Assembly (NCBI GenBank): GCA_022771205.1
Contig: JALFCF010000003.1
Span: 126,269-190,268, forward strand
Source: Mycoplasmatota bacterium
GTDB lineage: Bacteria; Bacillota_I; Bacilli_A; RF39; UBA660
Length of the DNA stretch: 64,000 bases
Direction: 5' to 3'
The translations under genes were made by a program, and so were the position numbers. The notes under the pieces are model-generated. The model made no database searches and was not told the origin of the DNA. It was given only the letters and a program-made list of their open reading frames with translations. This document shows positions 45,129 through 54,714 of the stretch, in pieces (the stretch's first letter is position 1; the number at the start of each line of letters is the position of its first letter).

Positions 45129-45830
45129 ATGGTATTTAGTAGAGATATGGTAATAATATTAATAGTTGTTATTACTTTCATTCCAAGTTTAATATTTTTT
45201 TTAAGTCGTATACTTAAATACAAAGATAATAAAGAAAAAACAAAAAAATACGCAACTATGTTGGCGATATTCTATGTTGTTTATTTTTCGATTCCCATAG
45301 AGAAGATAGTAAATCAGCTTCCAGTAAATTTGAACAATATTGAAACTGCATTTAAATTTGATTACAATAATGTGTTTAATAAAGAGAGATATGACTTATT
45401 ATTTAAGAAAAAATATAAAAATACATATTTTGTAGTTGGAAGGCGAAATATTGTAGAAGCCTCATTGCCAGAAGAATTTAATTGCTATTATAAAAATAAA
45501 AATGGATGGAGACCCGTCCTTGAACCTTTTACTTATGACATAACTTATGGGGAAAATGATGGATATGATATTTATTATTGTAATAATACTAAGGATAAAG
45601 TAACAGGGGTTTTTGTAACTACATTTCCAAGTTCAGAAGAACCAAAAAAAGGTCTAGAAATTACCGACAAATACAAAACAGAGTTTAATTATATAACTGA
45701 TGATAATAATAAACCAATAAAATATTTTAATAAAACTAATAAGATATATTTTGGAGTAATGAATCATAATATAACGGATGAATATTATATAAAAATTAAC
45801 GGAAAGAAAATACAGTTAGAAAATAAATAA
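45129..45830 (+). CDS. Membrane-anchored hypothetical protein, 233 aa
   Basis: Two hydrophobic segments (about 7-27 and 42-60) precede an extracytoplasmic domain of about 170 residues (ETAFKFDYNNVFNKERYD ... IKINGKKIQLENK) with many Tyr, Asn and Lys and a pair of Cys. I do not recognise the family. AGAGGTG lies upstream of the ATG. An inverted repeat ATTGTAATA/TATTACAAT (45834-45867) follows. It may be a remaining cargo gene of the third element or chromosomal. Confidence 0.6.
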   Translation: MVFSRDMVIILIVVITFIPSLIFFLSRILKYKDNKEKTKKYATMLAIFYVVYFSIPIEKIVNQLPVNLNNIETAFKFDYNNVFNKERYDLLFKKKYKNTYFVVGRRNIVEASLPEEFNCYYKNKNGWRPVLEPFTYDITYGENDGYDIYYCNNTKDKVTGVFVTTFPSSEEPKKGLEITDKYKTEFNYITDDNNKPIKYFNKTNKIYFGVMNHNITDEYYIKINGKKIQLENK

Positions 45831-45910
45831 CGCATTGTAATAAATCGCTAATTGTTTATATTACAATTTAATATTATAATAGTGATATTGATATTCGAGG
45901 TGAAGTAGTA

Positions 45911-46198
45911 ATGAATATTAATAAAGAGAAAGCGACTGTAGAAGACAATATATTAGACATATACCAACAGGAGAATCAACATAATACTTTTGGTTGTGTT
46001 ATGCGTAAGGAAAACTCAACATATAAGGTCTATCTATATGTAGAAAGAAGTAATGAAGTTACCTCTAATTTACTTCTAAAAGAATTCCCATTAAATAAAT
46101 AGAAAGAAGCAAATACATATTTTAATAAATTAGAAGAATTGGTTAATTTAAAAGATTTATCTAAAATATTATCTTGCGTAGCAAAAGAAAGTGCATAA
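45911..46198 (+). pseudogene. Hypothetical gene with in-frame TAG
   Basis: From an ATG with CGAGGTG upstream, 63 codons (TVEDNILDIYQQENQHNTFG ... LLKEFPLNK) are ended by TAG at 46100-46102, but the same frame continues for 31 codons (KEANTYFNKLEELVNLKDLSKIL) to a TAA that overlaps a terminator. The full product would be about 95 aa and the terminator placement suggests the TAA is the original end. Family unknown. Confidence 0.55.
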
Positions 46199-46213
46199 AC
46201 ACTTTCTTTTTTT
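46183..46213 (+). terminator. Rho-independent terminator
   Basis: AAAAGAAAGTG pairs with CACTTTCTTTT around CATAAA, followed by TTT; 11-bp perfect stem. Confidence 0.88.
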
Positions 46214-46264
46214 GATAAATTACATATATGCTATAATAAATATATTAAATCAATGAGGTGCCTT

Positions 46265-46744
46265 ATGTCTAAAATTAGTAATGTATTAACGATGATTGAA
46301 TATTTAAGTACAGGCAAAAAATATAGTATTGCGGAACTTTCTGAAAAATTAGAAGTCAGTCCTAGAATGATTAGAGTATATAAAGATGAAATAGAAAAAG
46401 CCGGAATTTATATTGATACCATAAAAGGTCCTTATGGTGGATATGTATTAAACCAAAATATAAATGTTCCTAAAAGATTTATTACCCCAAATAATATTAA
46501 TATAGAAAATAAGGAATTTTATAACTTAATTAACAAGGCTATAAAAGAAAAAAGAAAGTGTTATATAGAATATTATTCTAAAGATAGAAAAAAGTTATCT
46601 ACTAGAACAATCTATCCATATGATTTAATATTATTAGGATCAGAATGGGGAGTAGCAGGTTATTGTGAAAAAAAGCAAGAAATAAGGCATTTCTATATAA
46701 ATCGTATTAAACAAATTGAATTATTAGAAGAATTTTATAACTGA
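46265..46744 (+). CDS. HTH/WYL-type transcriptional regulator, 159 aa
   Basis: Residues 1-60 form a DeoR-type helix-turn-helix (KKYSIAELSEKLEVSPRMIRVYKDEIEKAG, then GPYGGYVL), and residues 80-155 a compact WYL domain (CYIEYYSKDRKKLSTRTIYPYDLILLGSEWGVAGYCEKK). WYL regulators often sense ligands or nucleic acid in defence islands. It is about half the usual length and lacks the C-terminal extension. ATG 46265 is chosen because AGGTGCC lies just before it. Targets are unknown. Confidence 0.82.
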   Translation: MSKISNVLTMIEYLSTGKKYSIAELSEKLEVSPRMIRVYKDEIEKAGIYIDTIKGPYGGYVLNQNINVPKRFITPNNINIENKEFYNLINKAIKEKRKCYIEYYSKDRKKLSTRTIYPYDLILLGSEWGVAGYCEKKQEIRHFYINRIKQIELLEEFYN

Positions 46745-46799
46745 CATATATATTTCCTCTTCTTCTGTTAATATGAAATTAACAAAGGAGAGAAAAATT

Positions 46800-47420
46800 A
46801 TGGAAGATTTAACTTATATAACAGGAAATTATGGAAAATATATTGCAGTAAAAGAGAAATTTGAAAGAGAAAATATTAAAATAGGTTATTATACATGTGA
46901 CCTAGAAGAACCAGACATTAATAATATCCAATTAATTTCAAAAGAAAAAGCAAGACAAGGATATAATTTATTGGGTACTCCTGTCTTTGTAGCTGATACA
47001 GGTTTTTATATCGAGAACTATCCAAATAACCCAGGTTATCCTGGAGCATTCGTAAAAAGAAGCGGTGTCAGTTCTAACGTAGATAATCTCTTAAAAATAA
47101 TGAAAGAACAAGATAATAGAAATTGTTATTTCCTAGATTGTCTCACTTTCTTCGATGGAAAAGAATATTATCAGTTTTTTGGAATCAGCAAAGGAACTCT
47201 AGCAACAGAAAAAAGAGGAAACGAAAATAAAAAAGCTAAATCAAATTTATGGTACGTTTTTATCCCAGATAATTGCTGTAAAACTCTTGCAGAAATGTCA
47301 GACGAAGAAAGAGAAACTCGGCCAGATAATAGAACAAGTGCAACTAATGAATTCATGGAATGGTATAAGACTAATTATAAAGAAAAAATATTAATAAAAA
47401 AGTATAAAAACAATTTATAA
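46800..47420 (+). CDS. RdgB/HAM1-like non-canonical purine NTP pyrophosphatase
   Basis: The 206-aa protein removes inosine- or xanthosine-triphosphate. Visible motifs are TYITGNYGKYIAV (phosphate loop, in place of ATxNxgK), VADTGFYIENYPNNPGYPGAF (catalytic Asp) and RPDNRTSATNEF near the C-terminus. The start at 46800 has AAAGGAGAG 6 bases upstream; the in-frame ATG at 46773 has none. It is more diverged than housekeeping RdgB and resembles the copies found in accessory regions. Confidence 0.85.
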   Translation: MEDLTYITGNYGKYIAVKEKFERENIKIGYYTCDLEEPDINNIQLISKEKARQGYNLLGTPVFVADTGFYIENYPNNPGYPGAFVKRSGVSSNVDNLLKIMKEQDNRNCYFLDCLTFFDGKEYYQFFGISKGTLATEKRGNENKKAKSNLWYVFIPDNCCKTLAEMSDEERETRPDNRTSATNEFMEWYKTNYKEKILIKKYKNNL

Positions 47421-47441
47421 CACGTATTATAAGCTAAAACA

Positions 47442-47475
47442 AAAAAATACTTTCTTTAATTAGAAAGTATTTTTT
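47442..47475. terminator. Bidirectional terminator
   Basis: AAAAAATACTTTCT pairs with AGAAAGTATTTTTT around TTAATT; it separates the convergent RdgB-like and HD-type genes. Confidence 0.88.
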
Positions 47476-47896
47476 AATAGTCTTCATAATAATTAATAAG
47501 CTTATCTATAGTACCATCTTGACTAATTCTATTCCATTCTTTTTGATATACAGATTTAGCAAATTCCTTATTAAGATAATCTATTTCAAACCGATCTCTT
47601 TGTTCAACTAAACTAGGATTATTAGTCCAAAGGTTAAAGTTACCAGAATGATTTAATCTTTTTAACATATATTGATAGCAATTTTCAAAATGCTCATCAA
47701 AAGTAGTTAAATCTGGACAATTCTTCAATGATGTAGCCAACTGTCTTTTTGCTAAAACCTCAATATTAAAATCTCTATCCGAATCAGATAATATTTTTCC
47801 ATATAAATTTCTTGGAGGTTCCTTACGAGATCCTCTATGATCTTCAACAGCTTCTTTCATTATATTAATCTGTTTATCATTAAAATATTTTTTCAA
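47474..47896 (-). CDS. HD-family phosphohydrolase lacking its N-terminal metal site
   Basis: The 140-aa product matches the second half of small HD-domain proteins: AVEDHRGS, PRNLYGKILSDSDRDFN (the distal Asp ligand region) and a helical C-terminus. The first part, which carries the His and HD ligands, is missing: TTG 47896 is the first start and a TAA lies five codons upstream. It may be a truncated remnant, or a non-catalytic version still expressed from the TATAAT at about 47917. Confidence 0.6.
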   Translation of the reverse strand: MKKYFNDKQINIMKEAVEDHRGSRKEPPRNLYGKILSDSDRDFNIEVLAKRQLATSLKNCPDLTTFDEHFENCYQYMLKRLNHSGNFNLWTNNPSLVEQRDRFEIDYLNKEFAKSVYQKEWNRISQDGTIDKLINYYEDY

Positions 47897-48091
47897 TTCT
47901 AAATTACCTAATTAATTATAGCACATACTAATTAAAAATCACTAAAATATTACCAAAATAACACTATAACTTATAATAAAAAATTATAAAAAATAATTTT
48001 TAATAATTTTTAATAATTTTTATTAATTTATTTAAAATTTATTTTATATAATGACACATAGATTAATAAAATCAAGAAAAGAGGTTAATTT
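47897..48091 (+). promoter_or_regulatory. AT-rich intergenic region with 10-bp tandem repeat
   Basis: Three exact copies of TAATAATTTT in register (about 47993-48020) and a degenerate fourth lie 70-100 bases before the acyl-ligase gene; a TATAAT at 48047-48052 probably is its -10. One repeat per helical turn suggests a phased protein-binding site or an A-tract bend. Confidence 0.5.
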
Positions 48092-49825
48092 ATGTTTCAT
48101 CGTACACCAAAAGCACCTTGGAAAAAATATTATTCAAAAAAAGATAGACAAGTAGAAATCCCAGATATTTCGCTATATAAGATAATTAAAGAACAAGCTT
48201 TAATGAATCCTAATAATGTAGCGATTGATTATTTTGGAAAGAAAATAACTTATAAAAATTTTATAAAAGAAATCGATAAAGCCGCTAGAAGTTTTAGATG
48301 TTATGGAATAAGACCAGGTGATGTAGTAACAATCTGTATGCCTAACATGCCAGAAGGAGTTATTTCATTTTATGCTTTAAATAAAATTGGAGCAATAGCC
48401 AACATGATACACCCATTATCTGCCGAAGAAGAAATAAAGAACTATTTAAATGAAGCAGATAGTGTCATGTTAGTAGCAGTCGATATATGTTATGAAAAAA
48501 TAGAAAGAATACTAAGTGAAACAAAAGTTTATAAAGTCATTTTAGTAAGTGCTAATGATTCTATGCCAAAGGCATTAAGTCTCGGATATACACTAACTAA
48601 AGGATTAAAAATAAGAAAACCAAAAAGTATGGAAGTTTATACTTTTTGGAAAGATTTTATTAAAAAGAGTGAATTATACAATTACGAATATGAAGTAAAG
48701 AGTAAAAAAGATATAACATCAGTAATACTACATAGCGGTGGAACAACAGGTATTCCAAAAGGAATTGTCTTAACTAATGGAAATTTAAATGCCTTAGCCT
48801 TACAAGTAAAAATAGTTTTTAAGGATATAGTTCCTGGAGATAAAATACTGGCTATTATGCCAATATTTCATGGTTTCGGTTTAGGTGTTTCTGTCCATTC
48901 TGGATTTGTATTAGGAGCAGAAGTAGTGTTAGTACCACAATTTAGTGCCAAAACTTTTGATAATTTAGTAAAACGTAATAAACCACAGGTAATTGTTGGT
49001 GTCCCAACTTTATTTGAAGCTTTATTAAATAATAAAGGATTTAATGGCATGGATATGTCATATGTAAAACATTTTGTATCCGGTGGAGATAGTCTAACTG
49101 AAAAACAAAATGATAGTATAAATGAATTTTTAAGAAATCATGGTTGCAATATAAAAGTAGAACAAGGCTATGGAATGACTGAAAGCGTAGCCGCAACAGC
49201 CCTAGCTTTTGGAAAAGCAAATAAGCCATGCACTATTGGTATTCCATTCCCTGGTAATTATTTCAAAATTGTTGCTAAAGGAACTCAAGAAGAAGTAAAA
49301 TTTGGAGAAGTAGGAGAAATTTGTGTATGTGGACCAACAGTAATGCAAGGTTATTACAATAATGAAAAAGAAACAAACCTAGTATTGCAAATTCACAAAG
49401 ATGGTAACATCTGGCTTCATACTGGAGATATAGGTACTATGGATGAAGATGGAGTTATAACTTATGTTCAACGTCTAAAAAGAATGATTATTTCCAGCGG
49501 TTATAATGTCTACCCACAACAAATAGAACAAGTAATAGAAACGCACCCAGAAGTATTAAAATGTACAGTTGTTGCTATGCCACACAAATACAAAGTTCAA
49601 GTCGCAAAAGCTTACATTGTGCTAAAAGAAGGAATAAGTCCAAGTGGTAGCTTAAAAAAAGAAATAAAAGAATTATGTGAAAAAAATTTATCTAAATTTT
49701 CTATTCCCTACGATTATGAATACCGTAAGAGTCTACCTAAAACTTTAATTGGTAAAGTAGATTACAAACAATTAGAAAGAGAAGCAATAGAAAAAAGTAT
49801 AGAAATGGAAGAACAAGAATCGTGA
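48092..49825 (+). CDS. Acyl-adenylate-forming ligase, paralogue of 24727-26448
   Basis: The 577-aa protein has VILHSGGTTGIPKGIVLTNG (P-loop), QGYGMTES, HTGDIGTMDEDG, RLKRMIISSGYNVYP and the catalytic Lys in KTLIGKVDY. It shares length and all motifs with the ligase at 24727. It starts an operon with a PlsC homologue (4-bp overlap) and the giant activase-like gene. The likely job is to activate fatty acids for lipid assembly. AGAGGTTAATTT precedes the ATG. Confidence 0.88.
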   Translation: MFHRTPKAPWKKYYSKKDRQVEIPDISLYKIIKEQALMNPNNVAIDYFGKKITYKNFIKEIDKAARSFRCYGIRPGDVVTICMPNMPEGVISFYALNKIGAIANMIHPLSAEEEIKNYLNEADSVMLVAVDICYEKIERILSETKVYKVILVSANDSMPKALSLGYTLTKGLKIRKPKSMEVYTFWKDFIKKSELYNYEYEVKSKKDITSVILHSGGTTGIPKGIVLTNGNLNALALQVKIVFKDIVPGDKILAIMPIFHGFGLGVSVHSGFVLGAEVVLVPQFSAKTFDNLVKRNKPQVIVGVPTLFEALLNNKGFNGMDMSYVKHFVSGGDSLTEKQNDSINEFLRNHGCNIKVEQGYGMTESVAATALAFGKANKPCTIGIPFPGNYFKIVAKGTQEEVKFGEVGEICVCGPTVMQGYYNNEKETNLVLQIHKDGNIWLHTGDIGTMDEDGVITYVQRLKRMIISSGYNVYPQQIEQVIETHPEVLKCTVVAMPHKYKVQVAKAYIVLKEGISPSGSLKKEIKELCEKNLSKFSIPYDYEYRKSLPKTLIGKVDYKQLEREAIEKSIEMEEQES

Positions 49826-50406
49826 AAAGAAACTATTTTTGGTACAAACTATTTAAATTTATTCTCGGACCAATATATAAATTTTATTACAATCCTAAAA
49901 TAATAAATAAAGAAGTAATACCAAAAAAAGGTCCAATTTTAATCGTAGGAAATCATAAACATATGATGGACCAATGTTCCATCATAATAGCAACAAAACG
50001 TCCCATAACCTATATGGCAAAAAAAGAATACTTTGAAGGAAAAACATCCTGGTTTTTCAAATTAGTGGGTTGTATTCCAGTAAATAGAAAAATTCACGAT
50101 AAAGCTGCTACAAACGCTGCATTAGAATTATTAAATGCAAATGGAGCAGTAGGCTTATTTCCAGAAGGTACAAGAAATAAAACTAAAGAATTTTTATTAC
50201 CCTTTAAATTCGGTACAGTATCTATGGCTAAGAAGACTAATGCTACTATTGTTCCATTTGGAATAACTGGAGATTACAAATTTAGAAGTAAAGACTTAAC
50301 GGTACGTTTTGGGACACCTTTTAAAGTAGAAAATATGACATTAGAAGAAGCAAATGAAAAGTTACGTAATGAAGTTGGCAAACTAATGAAAGAAAACTTA
50401 AGATAA
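49822..50406 (+). CDS. PlsC-type acyltransferase
   Basis: The 194-aa protein has GNHKHMMDQ (H45, D50) and FPEGTRNKTK with GTVSMAKKTNATIVPFG, nearly the same as the product of 26445-27050. The start is GTG overlapping the stop of the ligase gene (GTGA), which indicates coupled translation. A basic-hydrophobic N-terminus (FWYKLFKFILGPIYKFYY) would bind the membrane. The activase-like gene begins 24 bases later. Confidence 0.87.
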   Translation: MKRNYFWYKLFKFILGPIYKFYYNPKIINKEVIPKKGPILIVGNHKHMMDQCSIIIATKRPITYMAKKEYFEGKTSWFFKLVGCIPVNRKIHDKAATNAALELLNANGAVGLFPEGTRNKTKEFLLPFKFGTVSMAKKTNATIVPFGITGDYKFRSKDLTVRFGTPFKVENMTLEEANEKLRNEVGKLMKENLR

Positions 50407-50430
50407 GAAAATAGAGGTAAGAGGTAATAT

Positions 50431-53400
50431 ATGAAGAAATATATAAATATAGGAATAGATATAGGATCAACCACAGTAAAAGTTGTTGCAATGGAAAAAG
50501 ATAAAATATTATATGAAGAATATCGTAGGCATTTTTCCGATACTAAGAAAACAGTTCATGATTTATTAGAAGAAGTTATCGAAAAGTTTAATAGTTATAA
50601 TTATAAAATCACTACAACAGGAAGTGGAGCTTTAGCTTTAGCAAATTATTTAGAGTTACCATTTGTGCAGGAAGTAATCGCTTGCAAAAACGCTATTAAG
50701 AAATATGCAGATGCCACAGATGTAGCAATTGAGTTAGGTGGAGAAGATGCTAAAATAATTTATTTTGATCAAACAATAGAGCAACGTATGAATGGTAGCT
50801 GTGCCGGAGGAACAGGAGCTTTTCTAGATCAAATGGCTGTTTTGTTAAATACCACAACAGAAGGATTAAATACTTTAGCCAAAGATGGAACAACAATTTA
50901 TCCTATCGCATCCAGATGTGGAGTTTTTGCTAAAACTGATATTCAGCCACTTCTAAATGAAGGAGCAAAAAAAGAAGATGTAGCTTTATCAATCATGCAG
51001 GCTGTAGTCAATCAAACTATAAGTGGATTAGCCTGTGGTAAGCCAATTAAAGGAAATGTAATATTTTTAGGCGGACCATTAAACTATTTATCTGTATTAA
51101 AAGAAAGATTTATAAAGACATTAAATTTAAAAGATAACGAAATTGTAGAACCAAAAGTAGACTCAAGGCTTTTTGTATGTATTGGAGCTATATTAGATGA
51201 GGAAGAAAAGAAGACTTATACTAAAAATGAATTAAAAAAATTATTAGAAAAGTTAGAAGATTTTAAAGAAAACTCATCATCAACATTAGAACCATTATTT
51301 AAATCAGAAAAAGAATATAAAGAGTTTAAAAAAAGACATGATAAAGCAACAGTTAAAACAAAAGATATTAAAACCTATAAAGGTGATGTTTTTATCGGAA
51401 TAGACGCAGGTTCTACAACAGCAAAACTAGTAGCTATAGATTATGAAGGAAACTTGCTTTATCAAAACTATAAATCAAATAAAGGAACACCAGTAGATAC
51501 CGTAAAAGATATGCTATTAGATTTGTATGAGAACTTAGGACAAGATGTAGTAATAAGATCATCAGGATCTACAGGTTATGGAGAAATGTTAATTAAGTCT
51601 GCATTTAATTTAGATATTAGCGAAATAGAAACAATCGCTCACTATGAAGCTGCCAACTATTTTTTACCTGGCGTGGAAAGTATTATCGATATCGGTGGAC
51701 AAGATATGAAATATATCAAAATAAAAGATAATGCTATCGATACCATTATGTTAAATGAAGCTTGTTCTTCTGGCTGTGGCTCTTTCATAGAAACCCTAGC
51801 AAAATCTTTAAAAATCAATATTTCAGATTTTGTATCATTAGCAATAAAATCTAAACATCCAATTGATTTAGGAAGTCGCTGTACAGTTTTCATGAACTCT
51901 AAAATTAAACAAACGCAAAAAGAAGGAAGACCACTAGGTGATATTTTTGCTGGACTTTCTTATTCTGTAATAAAAAATGCTATTACAAAGGTTATGAAAA
52001 TAAGAGATTTAGATACTCTTGGAAATAAAATAGTTGTGCAAGGCGGAACTTTTCTAAACGATGCTGTATTAAGAGCTTTTGAAAAAGTGACTAAAAAAGA
52101 AGTAATTCGTCCTAATATATCAGGCTTAATGGGAGCATACGGAGTAGCTCTAATTGCTTTAAGAGAATTTAATCAATATGATGATCAAGATATAACATCT
52201 CAAATACTATCAAAAGAAGAAATAAACAATTTAAAAATAAGAATTACTCATACAAGATGTAGACGATGCGAAAATCATTGTAGCTTAACTGTAAGCACTT
52301 TTAATAAAAAAAGTTTTATTTCTGGTAATCGCTGCGAAAAGGGTAGTGGAAATAACGGTAGTAGTTCTTTATTACCAAATATGTATCAATGGAAATATGA
52401 TAGATTATTCAATTATAAACCAACCGAAAATCCAACCAGAGGAACAATCGGTATACCAAGAGTTCTAAATATGTATGAAAACTATCCATTTTGGTTTACT
52501 TTTTTCACTTCTTTAGGATTTAAAGTTATTATCTCTGATAATTCTAATAGAGCAATCTATGAAAAAGGAATAGAAAGTATGCCATCAGAATCAGTATGTT
52601 ACCCAGCAAAATTAGTACATGGACATATCATTAACTTAATAGAAAAAGGTGTAAAAACTATCTTCTATCCTTGTATTATGTATGAAAACAAAGAATTTGC
52701 AAGTTGTGATAATCATTATAACTGTCCTATTGTTCAATCATACTCTGAAGCCATTAAATTAAATGTAGAAGAATTAGAAACAAATCATATTACTTATATA
52801 AACCCATTCTTACCATTAGAAAAGAAAAAACTATATAAAAGGTTTTTAGAATTAGAAGAATTTAAAACATATAACTTTACTAAAAAAGAATTAAAAGAAG
52901 CCCTAGATAAAGCAGATTTAGAACAGCAAAAATTTAAAAATGATGTGAGAAAAAAAGGAGAAGAATTCCTAAAATATATTGAAGAACACAACGAAAAAGC
53001 CATCGTTTTAGCAGGAAGACCATACCATTTAGATAAAGAAGTAAATCATGGTATAGATACAATGATTAATTCACTAGGTTTGGCTATATTGACCGAAGAT
53101 TCAATTTGCCATTTGAGTGATATCAATGAAAAATTAAGAGTAGTTGATCAATGGGCCTACCATTCTAGAGTTTATCATGCTGCCGATGTGGTATCTAAAT
53201 ATGACAATTTAGAGTTAGTAAATTTAAATTCCTTTGGATGCGGACTTGATGCTATTGTTACTGATCAAACAGAAGAAATTCTTAAAAAGAATGGTAAACT
53301 ATACACCACTATTAAAATAGATGAAATAAATAATCTAGGGGCCATAAAAATTAGAATCAGATCACTAATAGCATCTATGAATAAAAGAGCTAATTTAAAG

Positions 53401-54660
53401 AAATATAATCCTTATACATATCAAAAGAATTACTTTAAGAAAGAAGACTTAAAACATACAATACTATTTCCGGATATGACACCATTTCATATGCCACTAT
53501 TTGAATCAATTCTATCATCAGAGGGATATAATGTTGTATATTTAAGAGAAACTACTAACAATACTGTTGAAACCGGTTTAAAATATGTAAATAATGATGC
53601 TTGTTATCCAGCTATTATTGTTATCGGACAGTTAATAGAAGCATTACAATCAGGCAAGTACGATTTAGATAACACTAGTGTAATCATAACCCAAACCGGC
53701 GGAGCTTGTAGAGCAACAAACTATATTGGATTAATTAGAAAAGCTCTAAAAGACGCTGGTTTAGAAAAAGTTTCTATTCTATCTATTAATGTAAGTGGTC
53801 TAGAAAAAGAACAAGCCTTTCATTTTACCCCAACTTTATTAAACAAACTAGTTCAAGGAATTTTATATGGAGATTTACTAATGAAGTTATTATATGCAAC
53901 AAGACCATATGAGAAAGAAAAAGGAACTTGTGATACATTAGCTAAAAAATGGGAAAAGATATTTTATCAAGCCGTAAAAAACGGAAAATTAAAAGAATTT
54001 AAGAAAAATATTAATGATATTATTGATGACTTTAACAAAGTGGAAATAACAAATAAACATCTACCAAAAGTAGGAATTGTAGGAGAAATACTAATCAAAT
54101 ATCACAGTTTTGGTAACAATGATCTAGTAAAAAAACTAGAAAAAGAGAATGTAGAAGTAGTAGTACCAGAATTAATGGGCTTTATAAAATACTGCGCCTA
54201 TAATTCTATTATCAAAGAAAAACTATTAAAGGAAAGTAAAAAACAAGCATTAATAAATAAAGAGGCTTTAAAAGTAATATCATTATATGAAAAGCCAATA
54301 AATAAAAAACTAAAAACAACTAGATATCGCACTAATACCAACATTTATCAACTAGCTAAAAATGTTAATAATATTTTATCTACCGGAAATCAATCTGGAG
54401 AAGGTTGGTTTTTAACTGCTGAAATGATAGAATTAATAAAAGAAGATGTCACAAATATTGTCTGTGTTCAACCATTTGCATGTCTACCAAATCATGTTGT
54501 TGGGAAGGCAGTTATTAAAAAAATTAGAAAATTATACCCAAATTCTAATATTATTGCTATCGATTACGATCCGGGCGCAAGTAGTACTAATCAATCAAAT
54601 AGAATTAAATTAATGCTAACAGTTGCAAAAGAAAACAATAAAAAGCGAACTAAAAAATAG
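50431..54660 (+). CDS. Giant acyl-CoA dehydratase activase/dehydratase-like protein, PlsA-like
   Basis: The 1409-aa protein has two BadF/BcrA-type ATPase activase domains (from about 5 and 324; IDIGSTTVK and IDAGSTTAK, each with Cys ligands in GSCAGGTGAF/ASRCGVF and ACSSGCGSF/GSRCTVF for a [4Fe-4S] cluster), a Cys motif CRRCENHCSL near 612, a DUF2229-type region (IGIPRVLNMYENYPFW, then ESVCYPAKLVHGHI) and a C-terminal dehydratase-like part (NDACYPAIIVIGQ, TQTGGACRATNY). Such fused proteins are linked to plasmalogen (vinyl-ether lipid) formation by PlsA/PlsR in Clostridium perfringens. Its place after an acyl ligase and PlsC supports a lipid role. Confidence 0.82.
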   Translation: MKKYINIGIDIGSTTVKVVAMEKDKILYEEYRRHFSDTKKTVHDLLEEVIEKFNSYNYKITTTGSGALALANYLELPFVQEVIACKNAIKKYADATDVAIELGGEDAKIIYFDQTIEQRMNGSCAGGTGAFLDQMAVLLNTTTEGLNTLAKDGTTIYPIASRCGVFAKTDIQPLLNEGAKKEDVALSIMQAVVNQTISGLACGKPIKGNVIFLGGPLNYLSVLKERFIKTLNLKDNEIVEPKVDSRLFVCIGAILDEEEKKTYTKNELKKLLEKLEDFKENSSSTLEPLFKSEKEYKEFKKRHDKATVKTKDIKTYKGDVFIGIDAGSTTAKLVAIDYEGNLLYQNYKSNKGTPVDTVKDMLLDLYENLGQDVVIRSSGSTGYGEMLIKSAFNLDISEIETIAHYEAANYFLPGVESIIDIGGQDMKYIKIKDNAIDTIMLNEACSSGCGSFIETLAKSLKINISDFVSLAIKSKHPIDLGSRCTVFMNSKIKQTQKEGRPLGDIFAGLSYSVIKNAITKVMKIRDLDTLGNKIVVQGGTFLNDAVLRAFEKVTKKEVIRPNISGLMGAYGVALIALREFNQYDDQDITSQILSKEEINNLKIRITHTRCRRCENHCSLTVSTFNKKSFISGNRCEKGSGNNGSSSLLPNMYQWKYDRLFNYKPTENPTRGTIGIPRVLNMYENYPFWFTFFTSLGFKVIISDNSNRAIYEKGIESMPSESVCYPAKLVHGHIINLIEKGVKTIFYPCIMYENKEFASCDNHYNCPIVQSYSEAIKLNVEELETNHITYINPFLPLEKKKLYKRFLELEEFKTYNFTKKELKEALDKADLEQQKFKNDVRKKGEEFLKYIEEHNEKAIVLAGRPYHLDKEVNHGIDTMINSLGLAILTEDSICHLSDINEKLRVVDQWAYHSRVYHAADVVSKYDNLELVNLNSFGCGLDAIVTDQTEEILKKNGKLYTTIKIDEINNLGAIKIRIRSLIASMNKRANLKKYNPYTYQKNYFKKEDLKHTILFPDMTPFHMPLFESILSSEGYNVVYLRETTNNTVETGLKYVNNDACYPAIIVIGQLIEALQSGKYDLDNTSVIITQTGGACRATNYIGLIRKALKDAGLEKVSILSINVSGLEKEQAFHFTPTLLNKLVQGILYGDLLMKLLYATRPYEKEKGTCDTLAKKWEKIFYQAVKNGKLKEFKKNINDIIDDFNKVEITNKHLPKVGIVGEILIKYHSFGNNDLVKKLEKENVEVVVPELMGFIKYCAYNSIIKEKLLKESKKQALINKEALKVISLYEKPINKKLKTTRYRTNTNIYQLAKNVNNILSTGNQSGEGWFLTAEMIELIKEDVTNIVCVQPFACLPNHVVGKAVIKKIRKLYPNSNIIAIDYDPGASSTNQSNRIKLMLTVAKENNKKRTKK

Positions 54661-54671
54661 GTTCGTTTTTT
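54641..54671 (+). terminator. Terminator after the PlsA-like gene
   Basis: AAAAGCGAAC pairs with GTTCGTTTTT around a 10-base A/T-rich loop that contains the stop codon. Confidence 0.82.
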
Positions 54672-54714
54672 ATTATGATGAAAATATGATAAAATATCTC
54701 TAGGAAGTGATAAT

